Shown one piece after another: positions 14,895 to 22,384 of a stretch of 39,759 nt of DNA (its first letter is position 1; every line of letters begins with the position of its first letter). Below the pieces are notes generated by a model. It saw nothing but the letters and a program-made list of their open reading frames with translations, was not told the DNA's origin and searched no databases. Both the position numbers and the translations under genes were made by a program. Origin of the DNA: an uncultured Oscillospiraceae bacterium (lineage in GTDB: Bacteria > Bacillota > Clostridia > Oscillospirales > Oscillospiraceae); assembly GCA_934660965.1 (NCBI GenBank), contig CAKUIM010000021.1, forward strand, positions 1-39,759, written 5' to 3'.

Positions 14895-14912
14895 CAGGTC
14901 GTTGATACTCGA

Positions 14913-15131
14913 TTACTTGCTGCGCCAGGTGATACGTCCCCTGGTGAGATCGTAAGGCGACATCTGCACGGTGACCTTGTCACCCGGCAGGATGCGGATG
15001 AAGTTCATCCGCAGCTTGCCCGAGATGTGCGCCAGAATAATGTGTCCGTTGCCAATGTCCACGTTGAACGTGGTATTGGGCAGGGCCTCGGTGACGACGC
15101 CCTCCAACTCGATCATATCGTCCTTTGCCAA
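14913..15131 (-). CDS. infA: Translation initiation factor IF-1, TTG start
   Basis: 72 residues, the exact family length, if started at the TTG at 15131-15129. The following residues AKDDMIELEGVVTEALPNTT are the standard N-terminus, and GGAGG lies 9 nt upstream. An in-frame reading extended to 15401 is a shadow of the KOW and map genes. The single OB fold contains FNVDIGNGHIILAHISGK and RMNFIRILPGDKVTV, and it ends DLTRGRITWRSK. IF-1 blocks the ribosomal A site during initiation. The ribosome binding site lies inside the last codons of the preceding gene, so the two are translationally coupled. Confidence 0.97.
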   Translation of the reverse strand: MAKDDMIELEGVVTEALPNTTFNVDIGNGHIILAHISGKLRMNFIRILPGDKVTVQMSPYDLTRGRITWRSK

Positions 15132-15135
15132 AGCG

Positions 15136-15408
15136 TCATACCTCCATTTTGTCCCGCACCGCCGCCAGATACCGCCGCAGCTGCCCGTTTCCAACAGGCG
15201 CGCCGGCGCGGATGAGCTGTGCGGCCGGGTGCTCCATGCTCCCCACATACACTGCATGCCTGACGTTTTTCCGCTTGGGTGCGGATACCCGCTTCCTCTT
15301 CCCGTCAGATAGGACGAGCACCTCGCCCTGAACCGCCAGAATGCAGTACAGCCGACCCTTGTCGCGGCCCCGCAGGGAGCGAACGACCTGTGCCTTCTCA
15401 AAGCCCAT
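15136..15408 (-). CDS. KOW-domain RNA-binding protein (L14e/L6e/L27e-like)
   Basis: 90 residues. Starting MGFEKAQVVRSLRGRDKG, it has a KOW-like N-terminal beta fold (VVRSLRGRDKGRLYCILAV, GEVLVLSDGKRKRVSAPKRK) and a helical C-terminus. The start at 15408 is one base after the map stop, with GGAGAG upstream. Proteins of this kind sit between map and infA in many Firmicutes and resemble archaeal/eukaryotic ribosomal proteins; the bacterial function is poorly defined. The longer in-frame reading to 15474 overlaps map and is rejected. Confidence 0.88.
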   Translation of the reverse strand: MGFEKAQVVRSLRGRDKGRLYCILAVQGEVLVLSDGKRKRVSAPKRKNVRHAVYVGSMEHPAAQLIRAGAPVGNGQLRRYLAAVRDKMEV

Positions 15409-15409
15409 T

Positions 15410-16174
15410 TCAGAGCTCTCCGGGCACCGTGAGGATCTCGGGCTCACCGTCCGTGATGAGGATGGTGTTTTCATAATGGGCCGCCAGGGAGCCGTCCACC
15501 GTGACGGTGGTCCAGCCGTCCTTGAGCACCCGCACCCGGTAATCGCCCTGGCAGACCATGGGCTCTACCGCGATGGTCATGCCCGGCTGGAGCCGGGGCC
15601 CGTGGCCGGCGGGGCCGAAGTTGGGGACCTCGGGGGCCTCGTGGAGCTTGGTGCCCACGCCGTGACCCACAAAGTCGCGCACAACGGAATAGCCCTGGGC
15701 CTCTACATACTGCTGGACAGCATGGGAAATGTCGGATACCCGGCCGCCGGCGCGGGCGTGGCGGATGCCCTCCCAGAAGCTTTGCTCGGTGGCGGCGATG
15801 AGGCGCATGGCCTCATCGCTGACCTTGCCGCAGGGGAAGGTGGCCGCGCAGTCGCCGTGGAAGCCGTCCACGAAGGCGCCCACGTCGATGCTGACGATGT
15901 CGCCCTCCTTGAGCACCACCTTTTTGGAGGGGATGCCGTGGATGACCACCTCGTTGATGGAGACGCAGGCGGAACCGGTGAAGCCGCCGTAGCCCAGGAA
16001 GGAGGGCTTGCCGCCGTGGTGTTCGATGAACTTGCGCACGGCGGTGTCGATCTCCAGGGTGGTGACCCCGGGCTCGACCATGGCGCCCGCCAAGGCACGG
16101 GCTGCCGCGGTGACACGCCCGGCCCTGCGCATGCATTCCAGCTCTCTGGGGGATTTGAGGGTGATGAGCTCCAT
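15410..16174 (-). CDS. map: Methionine aminopeptidase, type I
   Basis: 254 residues; start at 16174 (MELITLKSPRELECMRRAG), one base after the adk stop. The five metal ligands of the pita-bread fold are visible: two Asp in IVSIDVGAF and FHGDCAATF, His in DFVGHGVGTKLHEAP, Glu in IAVEPMV and Glu in AHYENTILI. Substrate-pocket His is in VVIHGIPS. It removes the initiator Met co-translationally. The N-terminal SH3-binding zinc extension of type Ic is absent. Confidence 0.97.
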   Translation of the reverse strand: MELITLKSPRELECMRRAGRVTAAARALAGAMVEPGVTTLEIDTAVRKFIEHHGGKPSFLGYGGFTGSACVSINEVVIHGIPSKKVVLKEGDIVSIDVGAFVDGFHGDCAATFPCGKVSDEAMRLIAATEQSFWEGIRHARAGGRVSDISHAVQQYVEAQGYSVVRDFVGHGVGTKLHEAPEVPNFGPAGHGPRLQPGMTIAVEPMVCQGDYRVRVLKDGWTTVTVDGSLAAHYENTILITDGEPEILTVPGEL

Positions 16175-16175
16175 C

Positions 16176-16808
16176 TCAGATCCCCAGTGCGGCAAGCACA
16201 CCCTTGGTGGTTTCTTCGATGGTGGGCCGGTTCTCTACGGTGCGCAGCACGCCGCGCTTGGCGTAGAAGTCCTTGAGCGGCTCGGTCTCCTTGTGGTAGA
16301 CCTCCAGGCGGCTGCGGACAGTCTCGGCCTTGTCGTCGTCCCGCAGCACCAGGTCGGCACCGCACTTGTCGCACTTGCCCTCCGTCTTGGGGGGAGCGGA
16401 CACCACGTGATAGGTGGCGCCGCAGGCGGTGCAGGCCCGGCGGCCGCTCATGCGGCTGATGATCTCCTCGTCGGAGATTTCAAGGGACACCACGTTGTCA
16501 AACAGGATGCCGGCCTTTTCAAGGGCCTCCGCCTGGGCGATGGTGCGGGGCACGCCGTCGAGGATATAGCCGTTGGCGCAGTCAGGCTCGGCCAGGCGCT
16601 CGGCCACGATGCCGATGATGACCTCATCGGGCACCAGCTTGCCGGCGTCCATGAAGCTCTTGGCCTGAAGACCCACGGGGGTGCCGTTCTTCACGGCGGC
16701 GCGGAGGATATTGCCGGTGGAGATTGTGGGGATACCCAGCTTCTCGCTGAGGATGGCGGCCTGGGTTCCCTTTCCGGCGCCGGGGGCGCCGAGCATAATC
16801 AGCTTCAT
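16176..16808 (-). CDS. adk: Adenylate kinase
   Basis: 210 residues; starts MKLIMLGAPGAGKGTQA (P-loop GAPGAGKGT). The ATG at 16808 is preferred over an in-frame GTG at 16817 because GGGG lies 8 nt before it. The AMP-binding segment TISTGNILRAAV is present. The usual GFPRT is GVPRT here, a small deviation. The LID carries four cysteines (CTACG and CDKCG), so it is zinc-stabilised, as in many Gram-positives. It interconverts ATP + AMP and 2 ADP. Confidence 0.97.
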   Translation of the reverse strand: MKLIMLGAPGAGKGTQAAILSEKLGIPTISTGNILRAAVKNGTPVGLQAKSFMDAGKLVPDEVIIGIVAERLAEPDCANGYILDGVPRTIAQAEALEKAGILFDNVVSLEISDEEIISRMSGRRACTACGATYHVVSAPPKTEGKCDKCGADLVLRDDDKAETVRSRLEVYHKETEPLKDFYAKRGVLRTVENRPTIEETTKGVLAALGI

Positions 16809-16820
16809 ACCAAGCACCCC

Positions 16821-18179
16821 TTATTCCAGGAAGCCCTTATAGTGGCGCATCATCAGCTGCGCCTCCAGAGCCTTGGTGGTCTCAAGCGCAACACCCACGA
16901 TAATGATGATGGACGTACCGCCGATGCTCAGGCTGCCGCCGGCACTGGAACCGCAGGCCTTCATGATGTTGCCCACAATGGTGGGCAGGATAGCCACGAT
17001 CGCAAGGTAGATGGCGCCGAACAGGGTCAGGCGGGAGATCACGCGCATGAGGAACTCCACGGTGGGCCGGCCCGGACGGAAGCCGGGGATAAAGCCGCCG
17101 TTCTTCTTGAGGTTGTTGGCCACTTCCACGGGGTTGAACTGGATGGTGGAGTAGAAGTAGCTGAACATGACGATGAGCAGGAAGTACACGATGCTGTACA
17201 CAAGGCCCGTGTTGTCAAAGACCTGCAGGAACTTGTACCAGCCGGTGCCCTCCTGGGTAGCGCTGGGCACGAACATGCCGATGGTCGCCGGGATGGAGGC
17301 GATGGACTGGGCAAAGATGACGGGCAGCACGCCGGACATATTCACCTTGATGGGGATATGGCTGGACTGGCCGCCGTACATCTTGCGGCCCACCACCCGC
17401 TTGGCATACTGCACGGGGATGCGGCGCTCCGCGTCGTTGATGAACACCACAAAGACCACCAGGGCCAGCATACCCACGATGATGAGGGGGATAAAGCCGG
17501 GGTGGAGGGTCTTGGCGCTGGCGGAGTCGGCCTTGTTGGCCCAGCTGCGCACGCCGCTGATCATGGTGGAGATCATGGCGGGGCCGCGGGCCACGATGCC
17601 GCCGAACAGGATGATGGAAATGCCGTTGCCGATGCCGAACTCGGTGATCTGCTCGCCCAGCCACATGACGAAGGCGGAGCCGGCCACAAAAGCGGCCACG
17701 ATCACGAAGGCCACCCACACGCCGTAGCCCTCGGGGGCGTTGAGCATGTTCAGGCCGTTGTTATTGTAGTAGTTGATCCAGGTGTAGTAGCCAAAGCCCT
17801 GAAGGATGGCGATGCCCACGGTGGTGTAGCGGGTGATCGCCTCGATCTTACGCTTGCCCTCCTCGCCGCCGTCCTTGGCCAGCCGCTCCAGCGCCGGGAT
17901 GGCGATGGTGAGCAGCTGGATGATGATGGAGGCGTTGATATAGGGCTGGATGGACAGGGCGAAGAGCGTCGCCTGGGAGAAGGCATCGCCGCTCATGACG
18001 TTGAGCAGGCCGAAAATGGTGGCGGACTGGGCGCTCATATACTCGGAGAGCACCTTGCCGTTGATGAACGGAACGGGGATGGCGCAGCCCAGGCGGAAAA
18101 TCAGCAGGGCAAAGATGGTGAAGAGCAGCTTATTGCGCAGCTCCTGCACCTTCCATGCATTGCGAATGGTCGTAAGCAT
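16821..18179 (-). CDS. secY: Protein translocase subunit SecY
   Basis: 452 residues with about ten hydrophobic segments. Diagnostic pieces are RLGCAIPVPFIN (plug/TM2 region), QPYINASIIIQLLTIAIPAL, the cytoplasmic loop IEAITRYTTVGIAILQ, RGPAMISTMI, IPIKVNMSGVLPVIFAQSI and KKNGGFIPGFRPGRPTVEFL, which precedes TM9. It forms the protein-conducting channel with SecE and SecG. It starts one base after the rplO stop and is followed 12 nt later by adk. Confidence 0.98.
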   Translation of the reverse strand: MLTTIRNAWKVQELRNKLLFTIFALLIFRLGCAIPVPFINGKVLSEYMSAQSATIFGLLNVMSGDAFSQATLFALSIQPYINASIIIQLLTIAIPALERLAKDGGEEGKRKIEAITRYTTVGIAILQGFGYYTWINYYNNNGLNMLNAPEGYGVWVAFVIVAAFVAGSAFVMWLGEQITEFGIGNGISIILFGGIVARGPAMISTMISGVRSWANKADSASAKTLHPGFIPLIIVGMLALVVFVVFINDAERRIPVQYAKRVVGRKMYGGQSSHIPIKVNMSGVLPVIFAQSIASIPATIGMFVPSATQEGTGWYKFLQVFDNTGLVYSIVYFLLIVMFSYFYSTIQFNPVEVANNLKKNGGFIPGFRPGRPTVEFLMRVISRLTLFGAIYLAIVAILPTIVGNIMKACGSSAGGSLSIGGTSIIIIVGVALETTKALEAQLMMRHYKGFLE

Positions 18180-18180
18180 T

Positions 18181-18621
18181 TCAGACCACCTCCGCCGTCC
18201 CGCCTGCCTTTTCGATCTTCTCTTTTGCGCTGGCGGAGAAAGCGGATGCGCGAACGGTGAGCTTCTTGGTGATCTCGCCGTTGCCCAGGATCTTCACACC
18301 GTACTCGCACTTGGAGAGGATGCCCTTTTCCAGCAGATCGCAAACATTCACAGTAGCGCCGTCCTCAAACTTGTTGAGCGCGGAAACATTGATAGCCTCC
18401 AGGGGCTTGGCAAAGATGTTGTTGAAGCCGCGCTTGGGCAGACGGCGGGCCAGGGGCATCTGGCCGCCCTCAAAACCGATGCGCACGCCGCCGCCGGAGC
18501 GGGCCTTCTGGCCCTTGTTGCCGCGGCCGGCAGTCTTGCCGTTGCCCGTGCCGGGGCCGCGCCCCTTGCGCTTGCCGACCTGGGTGGAGCCGGGAGCGGG
18601 AGAAAGTTCATGCAGATTCAT
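18181..18621 (-). CDS. rplO: 50S ribosomal protein L15
   Basis: 146 residues. The glycine- and basic-rich N-terminal arm (RKGRGPGTGNGKTAGRGNKG) is typical, followed by IGFEGGQMPLARRLPKRGF and the C-terminal globular part. It binds 23S rRNA late in assembly. It is 14 nt after rpmD and 1 nt before secY, which suggests strong coupling of the last two. Confidence 0.98.
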   Translation of the reverse strand: MNLHELSPAPGSTQVGKRKGRGPGTGNGKTAGRGNKGQKARSGGGVRIGFEGGQMPLARRLPKRGFNNIFAKPLEAINVSALNKFEDGATVNVCDLLEKGILSKCEYGVKILGNGEITKKLTVRASAFSASAKEKIEKAGGTAEVV

Positions 18622-18635
18622 TACGGGACACCTCC

Positions 18636-18821
18636 TCAGGCTTTCTCGGTTACCTCGAGGAGGTAACCGATGTGGGCGATCTTGCCGCGGGTAGCCGCGT
18701 TGTCCGGCTGGACGGTCACGTCGCCGATGTTGCGCAGGCCCAGGGCCTCGGCAGTCGCCTTATGCTTGGCCAGGCGGCCATTCAGGCTCTTGACGAGCTT
18801 GATCTCGATAGTGTTAGCCAT
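18636..18821 (-). CDS. rpmD: 50S ribosomal protein L30
   Basis: 61 residues starting MANTIEIKLVKSLNGRLAKH, with LGLRNIGDVTVQPDNAATRG and the final hydrophobic strand IGYLLEVTEKA. The start at 18821 is fixed by the conserved N-terminus and the AAGGAGG upstream; a longer reading to 18959 overlaps rpsE and is rejected. It lies 14 nt after rpsE and 14 nt before rplO. Confidence 0.96.
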   Translation of the reverse strand: MANTIEIKLVKSLNGRLAKHKATAEALGLRNIGDVTVQPDNAATRGKIAHIGYLLEVTEKA

Positions 18822-18835
18822 AGTCGTGAGCCTCC

Positions 18836-19336
18836 TTACCCAATCATTTCTTCCACGCTCTTGCCGCGGATCCGAGCGATCTCGGCCGGGCTGCGCAGGG
18901 ACTTCAGACCCTCCATGGTGGCAGCCACCACGTTCTGGGGGTTGTTGGTGCGCAGGCATTTGGCGCGGATATCGGACACACCGGCAGCCTCCATCACAGC
19001 ACGCACGGGGCCGCCGGCGATGATGCCGGTACCCTTGGAAGCGGGCTTGAGGAGAACGCGGCCGGCGCCGAACTCGCCGATGGTCTCGTGGGGAATGGTG
19101 GTGCCGGACAGGGTGACGGTCACCATGTTCTTCTTGGCGTCCTCAATGCCCTTGCGGATGGCCTCGGCCACCTCAGCGGCCTTGCCAAGGCCGTAGCCGA
19201 CCTTGCCCTTCTCGTTGCCCACGACAACCAGCGCGGAGAACTTGGAAACACGGCCGCCCTTGACAGTCTTGGAAACGCGGTTGAGGTACACGACCTTCTC
19301 CACGTACTCTTTGGGTTCTCTTTCAAAACGAGCCAT
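18836..19336 (-). CDS. rpsE: 30S ribosomal protein S5
   Basis: 166 residues. The N-terminal double-stranded-RNA-binding domain is EKVVYLNRVSKTVKGGRVSK / FSALVVVGNEKGKVGYGLGK, and the C-terminal domain carries VLLKPASKGTGIIAGGPVRA and VRAVMEAAGVSDIRAK. S5 lies at the mRNA entry site and affects decoding accuracy. It is 18 nt after rplR and 14 nt before rpmD. Confidence 0.98.
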   Translation of the reverse strand: MARFEREPKEYVEKVVYLNRVSKTVKGGRVSKFSALVVVGNEKGKVGYGLGKAAEVAEAIRKGIEDAKKNMVTVTLSGTTIPHETIGEFGAGRVLLKPASKGTGIIAGGPVRAVMEAAGVSDIRAKCLRTNNPQNVVAATMEGLKSLRSPAEIARIRGKSVEEMIG

Positions 19337-19354
19337 TTATCTTTTCCTCCTCCC

Positions 19355-19714
19355 TTAGAACTGCAGGCCGCCTTCGCGGGCGCCCTCGGCCAGAGCCTTC
19401 ACGCGGCCGTGATAGAGATAGCCGCCGCGGTCGAACACGACCGTCTCGATGCCCTTGGCGCGGGCGCGCTCGGCAACAGCCTGGCCGACCTTCTTGGCCG
19501 CCTCGCAGTTGCCGCCGGAGCCTTCAAAGCCCTTTTCCAGGGAGGACGCCGCAGCCAGGGTCACGCCCTTGGTGTCGTCAATAACCTGGGCGTAAATGTT
19601 GGTCTCGCTGCGGAACACGTTCAGACGGGGACGCTCGGGGGTGCCGGACACCTTGCCGCGAACGCGCTTATGACGATGCAGGCGCTGGGCCTTCGTATTG
19701 GGTTTGTTAATCAT
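19355..19714 (-). CDS. rplR: 50S ribosomal protein L18
   Basis: 119 residues. The start at 19714 (MINKPNTKAQRLHRHKRVRG) is chosen because AAGGAGG lies 9 nt upstream; the in-frame GTG at 19723 sits inside that ribosome binding site. The 5S rRNA-binding fold contains RPRLNVFRSETNIYAQVIDD, VGQAVAERARAKGIETVVFD and the C-terminal RGGYLYHGRVKALAEGAREG. Confidence 0.97.
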   Translation of the reverse strand: MINKPNTKAQRLHRHKRVRGKVSGTPERPRLNVFRSETNIYAQVIDDTKGVTLAAASSLEKGFEGSGGNCEAAKKVGQAVAERARAKGIETVVFDRGGYLYHGRVKALAEGAREGGLQF

Positions 19715-19733
19715 AATCGGCACACCTCCTTAA

Positions 19734-20279
19734 TTACTTTTTGACACCGGTCTTACCAACCTTGCGGCGGATGACCTCGTCAGAATACTTGATGCCCTTG
19801 CCCTTGTACGGCTCGGGCGGACGCTTCTCGCGGACGTTGGCCGCAAACTGGCCCACCAGCTGCTTGTCAAAGCCGGAGATCACGATCTGGTTGGGAGTGG
19901 GGGTCTCGATGGTGATGCCGGCGGGCGCCTCCATGATGACCTGATGAGAGAATCCCAGGTTCATGACCAGCTTGCCGCCTTCCATGGCCACACGATAGCC
20001 CACGCCGTTGACATCCAGCACCTTCTTGTAGCCCTCGGTCACGCCCACCACCATGTTGTGCAGCAGAGAGCGGGTCAGGCCGTGAAGGGAGCGGTTCTCC
20101 TTCAGGTCGTTGGGACGGGTGACGTGCAGCTCGGCGCCCTCCTGAGCGATGCTCATGTTGGGGTGGAGCTGCTGGGTGAGGGTGCCCTTGGGCCCCTTCA
20201 CAGTGACAACGTTGTTGTCTGCGATTTTGACCTCCACGCCGGCCGGGACGGTGATCGGAGCTCTACCAATTCTGCTCAT
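19734..20279 (-). CDS. rplF: 50S ribosomal protein L6
   Basis: 181 residues. Two tandem L6 folds are visible: the first from SRIGRAPITVPAGVEVKI, the second from GVGYRVAMEGGKLVMNLGFS. The family signature PEPYKGKGIKYSDEVIRRK stands near the C-terminus, which ends KVGKTGVKK. L6 sits near the factor-binding centre. It is 14 nt after rpsH and 19 nt before rplR. Confidence 0.98.
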   Translation of the reverse strand: MSRIGRAPITVPAGVEVKIADNNVVTVKGPKGTLTQQLHPNMSIAQEGAELHVTRPNDLKENRSLHGLTRSLLHNMVVGVTEGYKKVLDVNGVGYRVAMEGGKLVMNLGFSHQVIMEAPAGITIETPTPNQIVISGFDKQLVGQFAANVREKRPPEPYKGKGIKYSDEVIRRKVGKTGVKK

Positions 20280-20293
20280 TTCGATTTACCCCC

Positions 20294-20695
20294 TTACCAG
20301 ACGAACGCAAGGACTTCGCCGCCGACATGGGCCTCGCGGGCCTTCTTGTCGGTCATGACGCCCTTGGACGTGGACACGATGGCGATACCCAGGCCGCGCA
20401 GGACCTTGGGCAGCTCCTCGGCGCCGGCATACACGCGCAGGCCGGGCTTGGAGACGCGGCGCAGACCGGTGATGACCTTCTCCTTACCGGGCTGCAGATA
20501 CTTCAGGGTGATGCGGATTACGCCCTGCGTGCCATCGTTGATGATCTGGAAATTCTTCACATAGCCTTCGTCCAGAAGAATCTGCGCAATGGCCTTCTTC
20601 ATGTTGGACGCGGGCACATCCACGGTGTCATGCTTGGCGTTGTTCGCGTTGCGGATGCGGGTGAGCATATCCGCAATGGGGTCCGTGATTTGCAT
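20294..20695 (-). CDS. rpsH: 30S ribosomal protein S8
   Basis: 133 residues: MQITDPIADMLTRIRNANNA at the N-terminus, YVKNFQIINDGTQGVIRITL in the middle and the signature GLRVYAGAEELPKVLRGLGI / STSKGVMTDKKAREA. S8 is a primary 16S rRNA binder and in E. coli represses the spc operon by binding its mRNA. Here the gene is separated from rpsN by 589 nt of repeat-rich DNA, which is unusual. Its own ribosome binding site TAGGAGG is intact. Confidence 0.98.
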   Translation of the reverse strand: MQITDPIADMLTRIRNANNAKHDTVDVPASNMKKAIAQILLDEGYVKNFQIINDGTQGVIRITLKYLQPGKEKVITGLRRVSKPGLRVYAGAEELPKVLRGLGIAIVSTSKGVMTDKKAREAHVGGEVLAFVW

Positions 20696-20769
20696 GAGTT
20701 TTACCTCCTATAAAAAAGTTACCAGGATCTGCGCTTTGCCGAAATGCAGAGCTCTTCAGGCTGCAAAGT

Positions 20770-20911
20770 CTGTCACGCCTCGCCTATGTGCGACGCGCGG
20801 CTTCCTTCCGGCTCGGGCTTGAAACAGCCGCCTGCGGCAACTTCGGTTTCTCGCCCTCGCTCCGGTCCATCCGCGCTGCGCATGACGGCTCGGTCGCTTC
20901 TCCGGTACAGG
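20770..20911 (-). repeat. Dispersed hairpin repeat, copy b (rpsN-rpsH gap)
   Basis: About 142 bp sharing both ends with copy c (28207-28392): a left block CTGTCACG-Y-CTCGCCT followed by ACGCGCGGCTT, and a right block ACGGCTCGG followed by CGCTTC and GTAC. The central part aligns with copy a around a hairpin (GCCGC-CT-GCGGC, 20827-20838), then CTCGCCCTCGCTCCG. Pairing is kept while stem bases differ between copies. Confidence 0.65.
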
Positions 20912-21017
20912 CGGAAAGGTATCGGAGGGCAGGCATCCTCCCCCGACCTGTTATCCGTCTTTTCCCTCACTGGGGGTCTCTGGCGGCGCCTTACAGCGCC
21001 TTTATAACAGGCCCATA

Positions 21018-21037
21018 GGCGGGAGCATGCTCCCGCC
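21018..21037. repeat. 20-bp perfect palindrome in the rpsN-rpsH gap
   Basis: GGCGGGAGCA followed directly by its reverse complement TGCTCCCGCC. It could be a cruciform or hairpin, or a protein site. No T-tract follows on the transcribed strand. Confidence 0.7.
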
Positions 21038-21075
21038 TTGGACAAGTTATCGAGTTTTGCCCGGTGCACCGGGCC

Positions 21076-21265
21076 TTTTCGCCCCGCAAAGCCGGGCGGA
21101 ACGCTCTCGCTTTGTCAGGCGATGGGCGGACGGCGACGCTGTACAAAGGTACTGCAAGCCGGTCCAGCCCGGTTTTTCGTCCTGCGAGGCAGGACAGCGC
21201 CTCTCGGTTCGTTAGGCGATAGGCGGACGGCGACGCTGTACAAGGGTACTGCGAGCCGGCCTCCC
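21076..21265 (-). repeat. Two tandem ~95-bp units with paired hairpins
   Basis: Unit 1 (21076-21173) and unit 2 (21174 to about 21265) share a nearly identical core (from AGGCGAT at 21117 and 21214, offset 97, through GCGGACGGCGACGCTGTACA). Each starts with a hairpin: GCCCCGC-AAA-GCCGGGC (21081-21097, one mismatch) and GTCCTGC-GAG-GCAGGAC (21179-21195, perfect). One base pair changes C-G to T-A between units, preserving pairing. Confidence 0.75.
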
Positions 21266-21284
21266 GAAGCATAACGAAGCGAGA

Positions 21285-21470
21285 TTACCAGGACGCCTTC
21301 TTCACGCCGGGAATCTGGCCTTTATATGCCAGTTCCCGGAAGCAGATACGGCAGATGCCGTAGTCCCGGAGGTAGGCGTGGGGACGGCCGCAGATCTTGC
21401 AGCGGTTGTTGCGGCGGCTGGAGAACTTGGGCTCGCGCTGAGCCTTGAGGATCATAGATTTCTTAGCCAT
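21285..21470 (-). CDS. rpsN: 30S ribosomal protein S14, zinc type
   Basis: 61 residues, the short zinc-binding form: KFSSRRNNRCKICGRPHAYL then DYGICRICFRELAYKGQIPG, giving four zinc cysteines. It starts MAKKSMILKAQ with a GGAGGAAG site upstream. It sits in the 30S head near the A/P sites. It follows rplE by 17 nt; the normal next gene, rpsH, is displaced by the insertion that begins at this gene's stop codon. Confidence 0.98.
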   Translation of the reverse strand: MAKKSMILKAQREPKFSSRRNNRCKICGRPHAYLRDYGICRICFRELAYKGQIPGVKKASW

Positions 21471-21487
21471 ACTGTTCTTCCTCCCTA

Positions 21488-22039
21488 TTAGCCGTTGGTG
21501 GTGAAGGGGGCGCCCAGGAGGGTAAGCAGTTCCTTGGCCTCTTCATCCGTCTTGGCGGTGGTGCAGATGACAATATCCAGACCGCGGATCTTGTCGATCT
21601 TATCGTACTCGATCTCGGGGAAGATCAGCTGCTCCTTCAGGCCCAGGGCATAGTTGCCGCGGCCGTCGAAGGCGTTGGGGTTGATGCCGCGGAAGTCGCG
21701 GACACGGGGCAGGGCCACGTTGAACAGGCGGTCCATGAACTCCCACATCTTGTCCTGGCGCAGGGTGACCTTGGCGCCGATGGGCATGCCCTCACGGAGC
21801 TTGAAGTTGGCCACAGACTTCTTGGCCTTGGTGATGATGGGCTTCTGGCCGGTGATGGTGCCCAGATCGCCGACGACGGACTCGAGCACCTTGGAGTTGT
21901 CCCGGGCCTCGCCGCAGCCGCAGTTGACCACGATCTTGTCGACGCGGGGGATCTCCATGACGGACTTGTAGCCAAACTTCTGCATCAGAGCAGGAGCGAC
22001 TTCGGCAGTGTACTTTGCCTTCAGATTGGGGTTAGCCAT
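21488..22039 (-). CDS. rplE: 50S ribosomal protein L5
   Basis: 183 residues. Diagnostic parts: MEIPRVDKIVVNCGCGEARD, TGQKPIITKAKKSVANFKLR, REGMPIGAKVTLRQDKMWEF, LPRVRDFRGINPNAFDGRGN and the final TTAKTDEEAKELLTLLGAPF. L5 carries 5S rRNA into the central protuberance. It is 19 nt after rplX and 17 nt before rpsN. Confidence 0.98.
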   Translation of the reverse strand: MANPNLKAKYTAEVAPALMQKFGYKSVMEIPRVDKIVVNCGCGEARDNSKVLESVVGDLGTITGQKPIITKAKKSVANFKLREGMPIGAKVTLRQDKMWEFMDRLFNVALPRVRDFRGINPNAFDGRGNYALGLKEQLIFPEIEYDKIDKIRGLDIVICTTAKTDEEAKELLTLLGAPFTTNG

Positions 22040-22058
22040 TTGTTACTCCTCCTCTTTC

Positions 22059-22370
22059 TCAGATTTCGGCGCCGCAGTGCTTGCACACGCGGACCTTCTT
22101 GTCGCCCTCGATCTTGTGGGCGACGCGGGTGGCCTTATTGCACTTGGGGCAAACGGTCATGACCTTGCAGGCGTAGATGGGGGTCTCCTTCTGGATGATG
22201 CCGCCCTCCTCGCCCTGACGGCGGGGCTTCTGGTGGCGGGAGGCCACGTTGACCTTCTCCACAATGACCTTGCCGGCCTTGGGATCGACAGAGAGGACCT
22301 TGCCCTGCTTGCCCTTGTCCTTGCCGGACAGGACCACCACGGTATCGTTCTTCTTGACGTTCATACTCAT
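22059..22370 (-). CDS. rplX: 50S ribosomal protein L24
   Basis: 103 residues. The KOW motif is VLSGKDKGKQGKVLSVDPKA, followed by VNVASRHQKPRRQGEEGGII. The C-terminus has a zinc-ribbon-like pair CPKCNKATRV and VCKHCGAEI. It initiates 50S assembly and borders the exit tunnel. Two in-frame ATGs (22370 and 22364) both have possible ribosome binding sites; the exact start is uncertain by two residues. Confidence 0.96.
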   Translation of the reverse strand: MSMNVKKNDTVVVLSGKDKGKQGKVLSVDPKAGKVIVEKVNVASRHQKPRRQGEEGGIIQKETPIYACKVMTVCPKCNKATRVAHKIEGDKKVRVCKHCGAEI

Positions 22371-22384
22371 ACCTCGCTACCCCC

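Larger units (their letters stand above)
20696..21284 (-). other. Repeat-rich insertion between rpsN and rpsH
   Basis: 589 nt without a credible gene inside an operon where spacers are normally 10-20 nt. The nonamer TTACCAGGA occurs at both ends (20719-20727 and 21285-21293); the second includes the rpsN stop. Inside are hairpin repeat copy b (20770-20911), a perfect 20-bp palindrome (21018-21037), and two tandem units of about 95 bp (21076-21265). Short open frames here have no ribosome binding sites or family resemblance. The spc genes downstream must be transcribed through this block or from an internal start I cannot identify. Confidence 0.8.

Noticed and set aside
16008..18260. Plus-strand open frame of 750 codons opposite map, adk, secY and rplO
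   Set aside because: Shadow of strongly biased codons on the real strand; rich in Gly, His, Asp and Val with no domain.
20773..21272. Several 60-100-codon frames in the rpsN-rpsH gap
   Set aside because: No ribosome binding sites, Arg/Ser/Pro-rich, overlapping each other on both strands; explained by GC-rich repeats.
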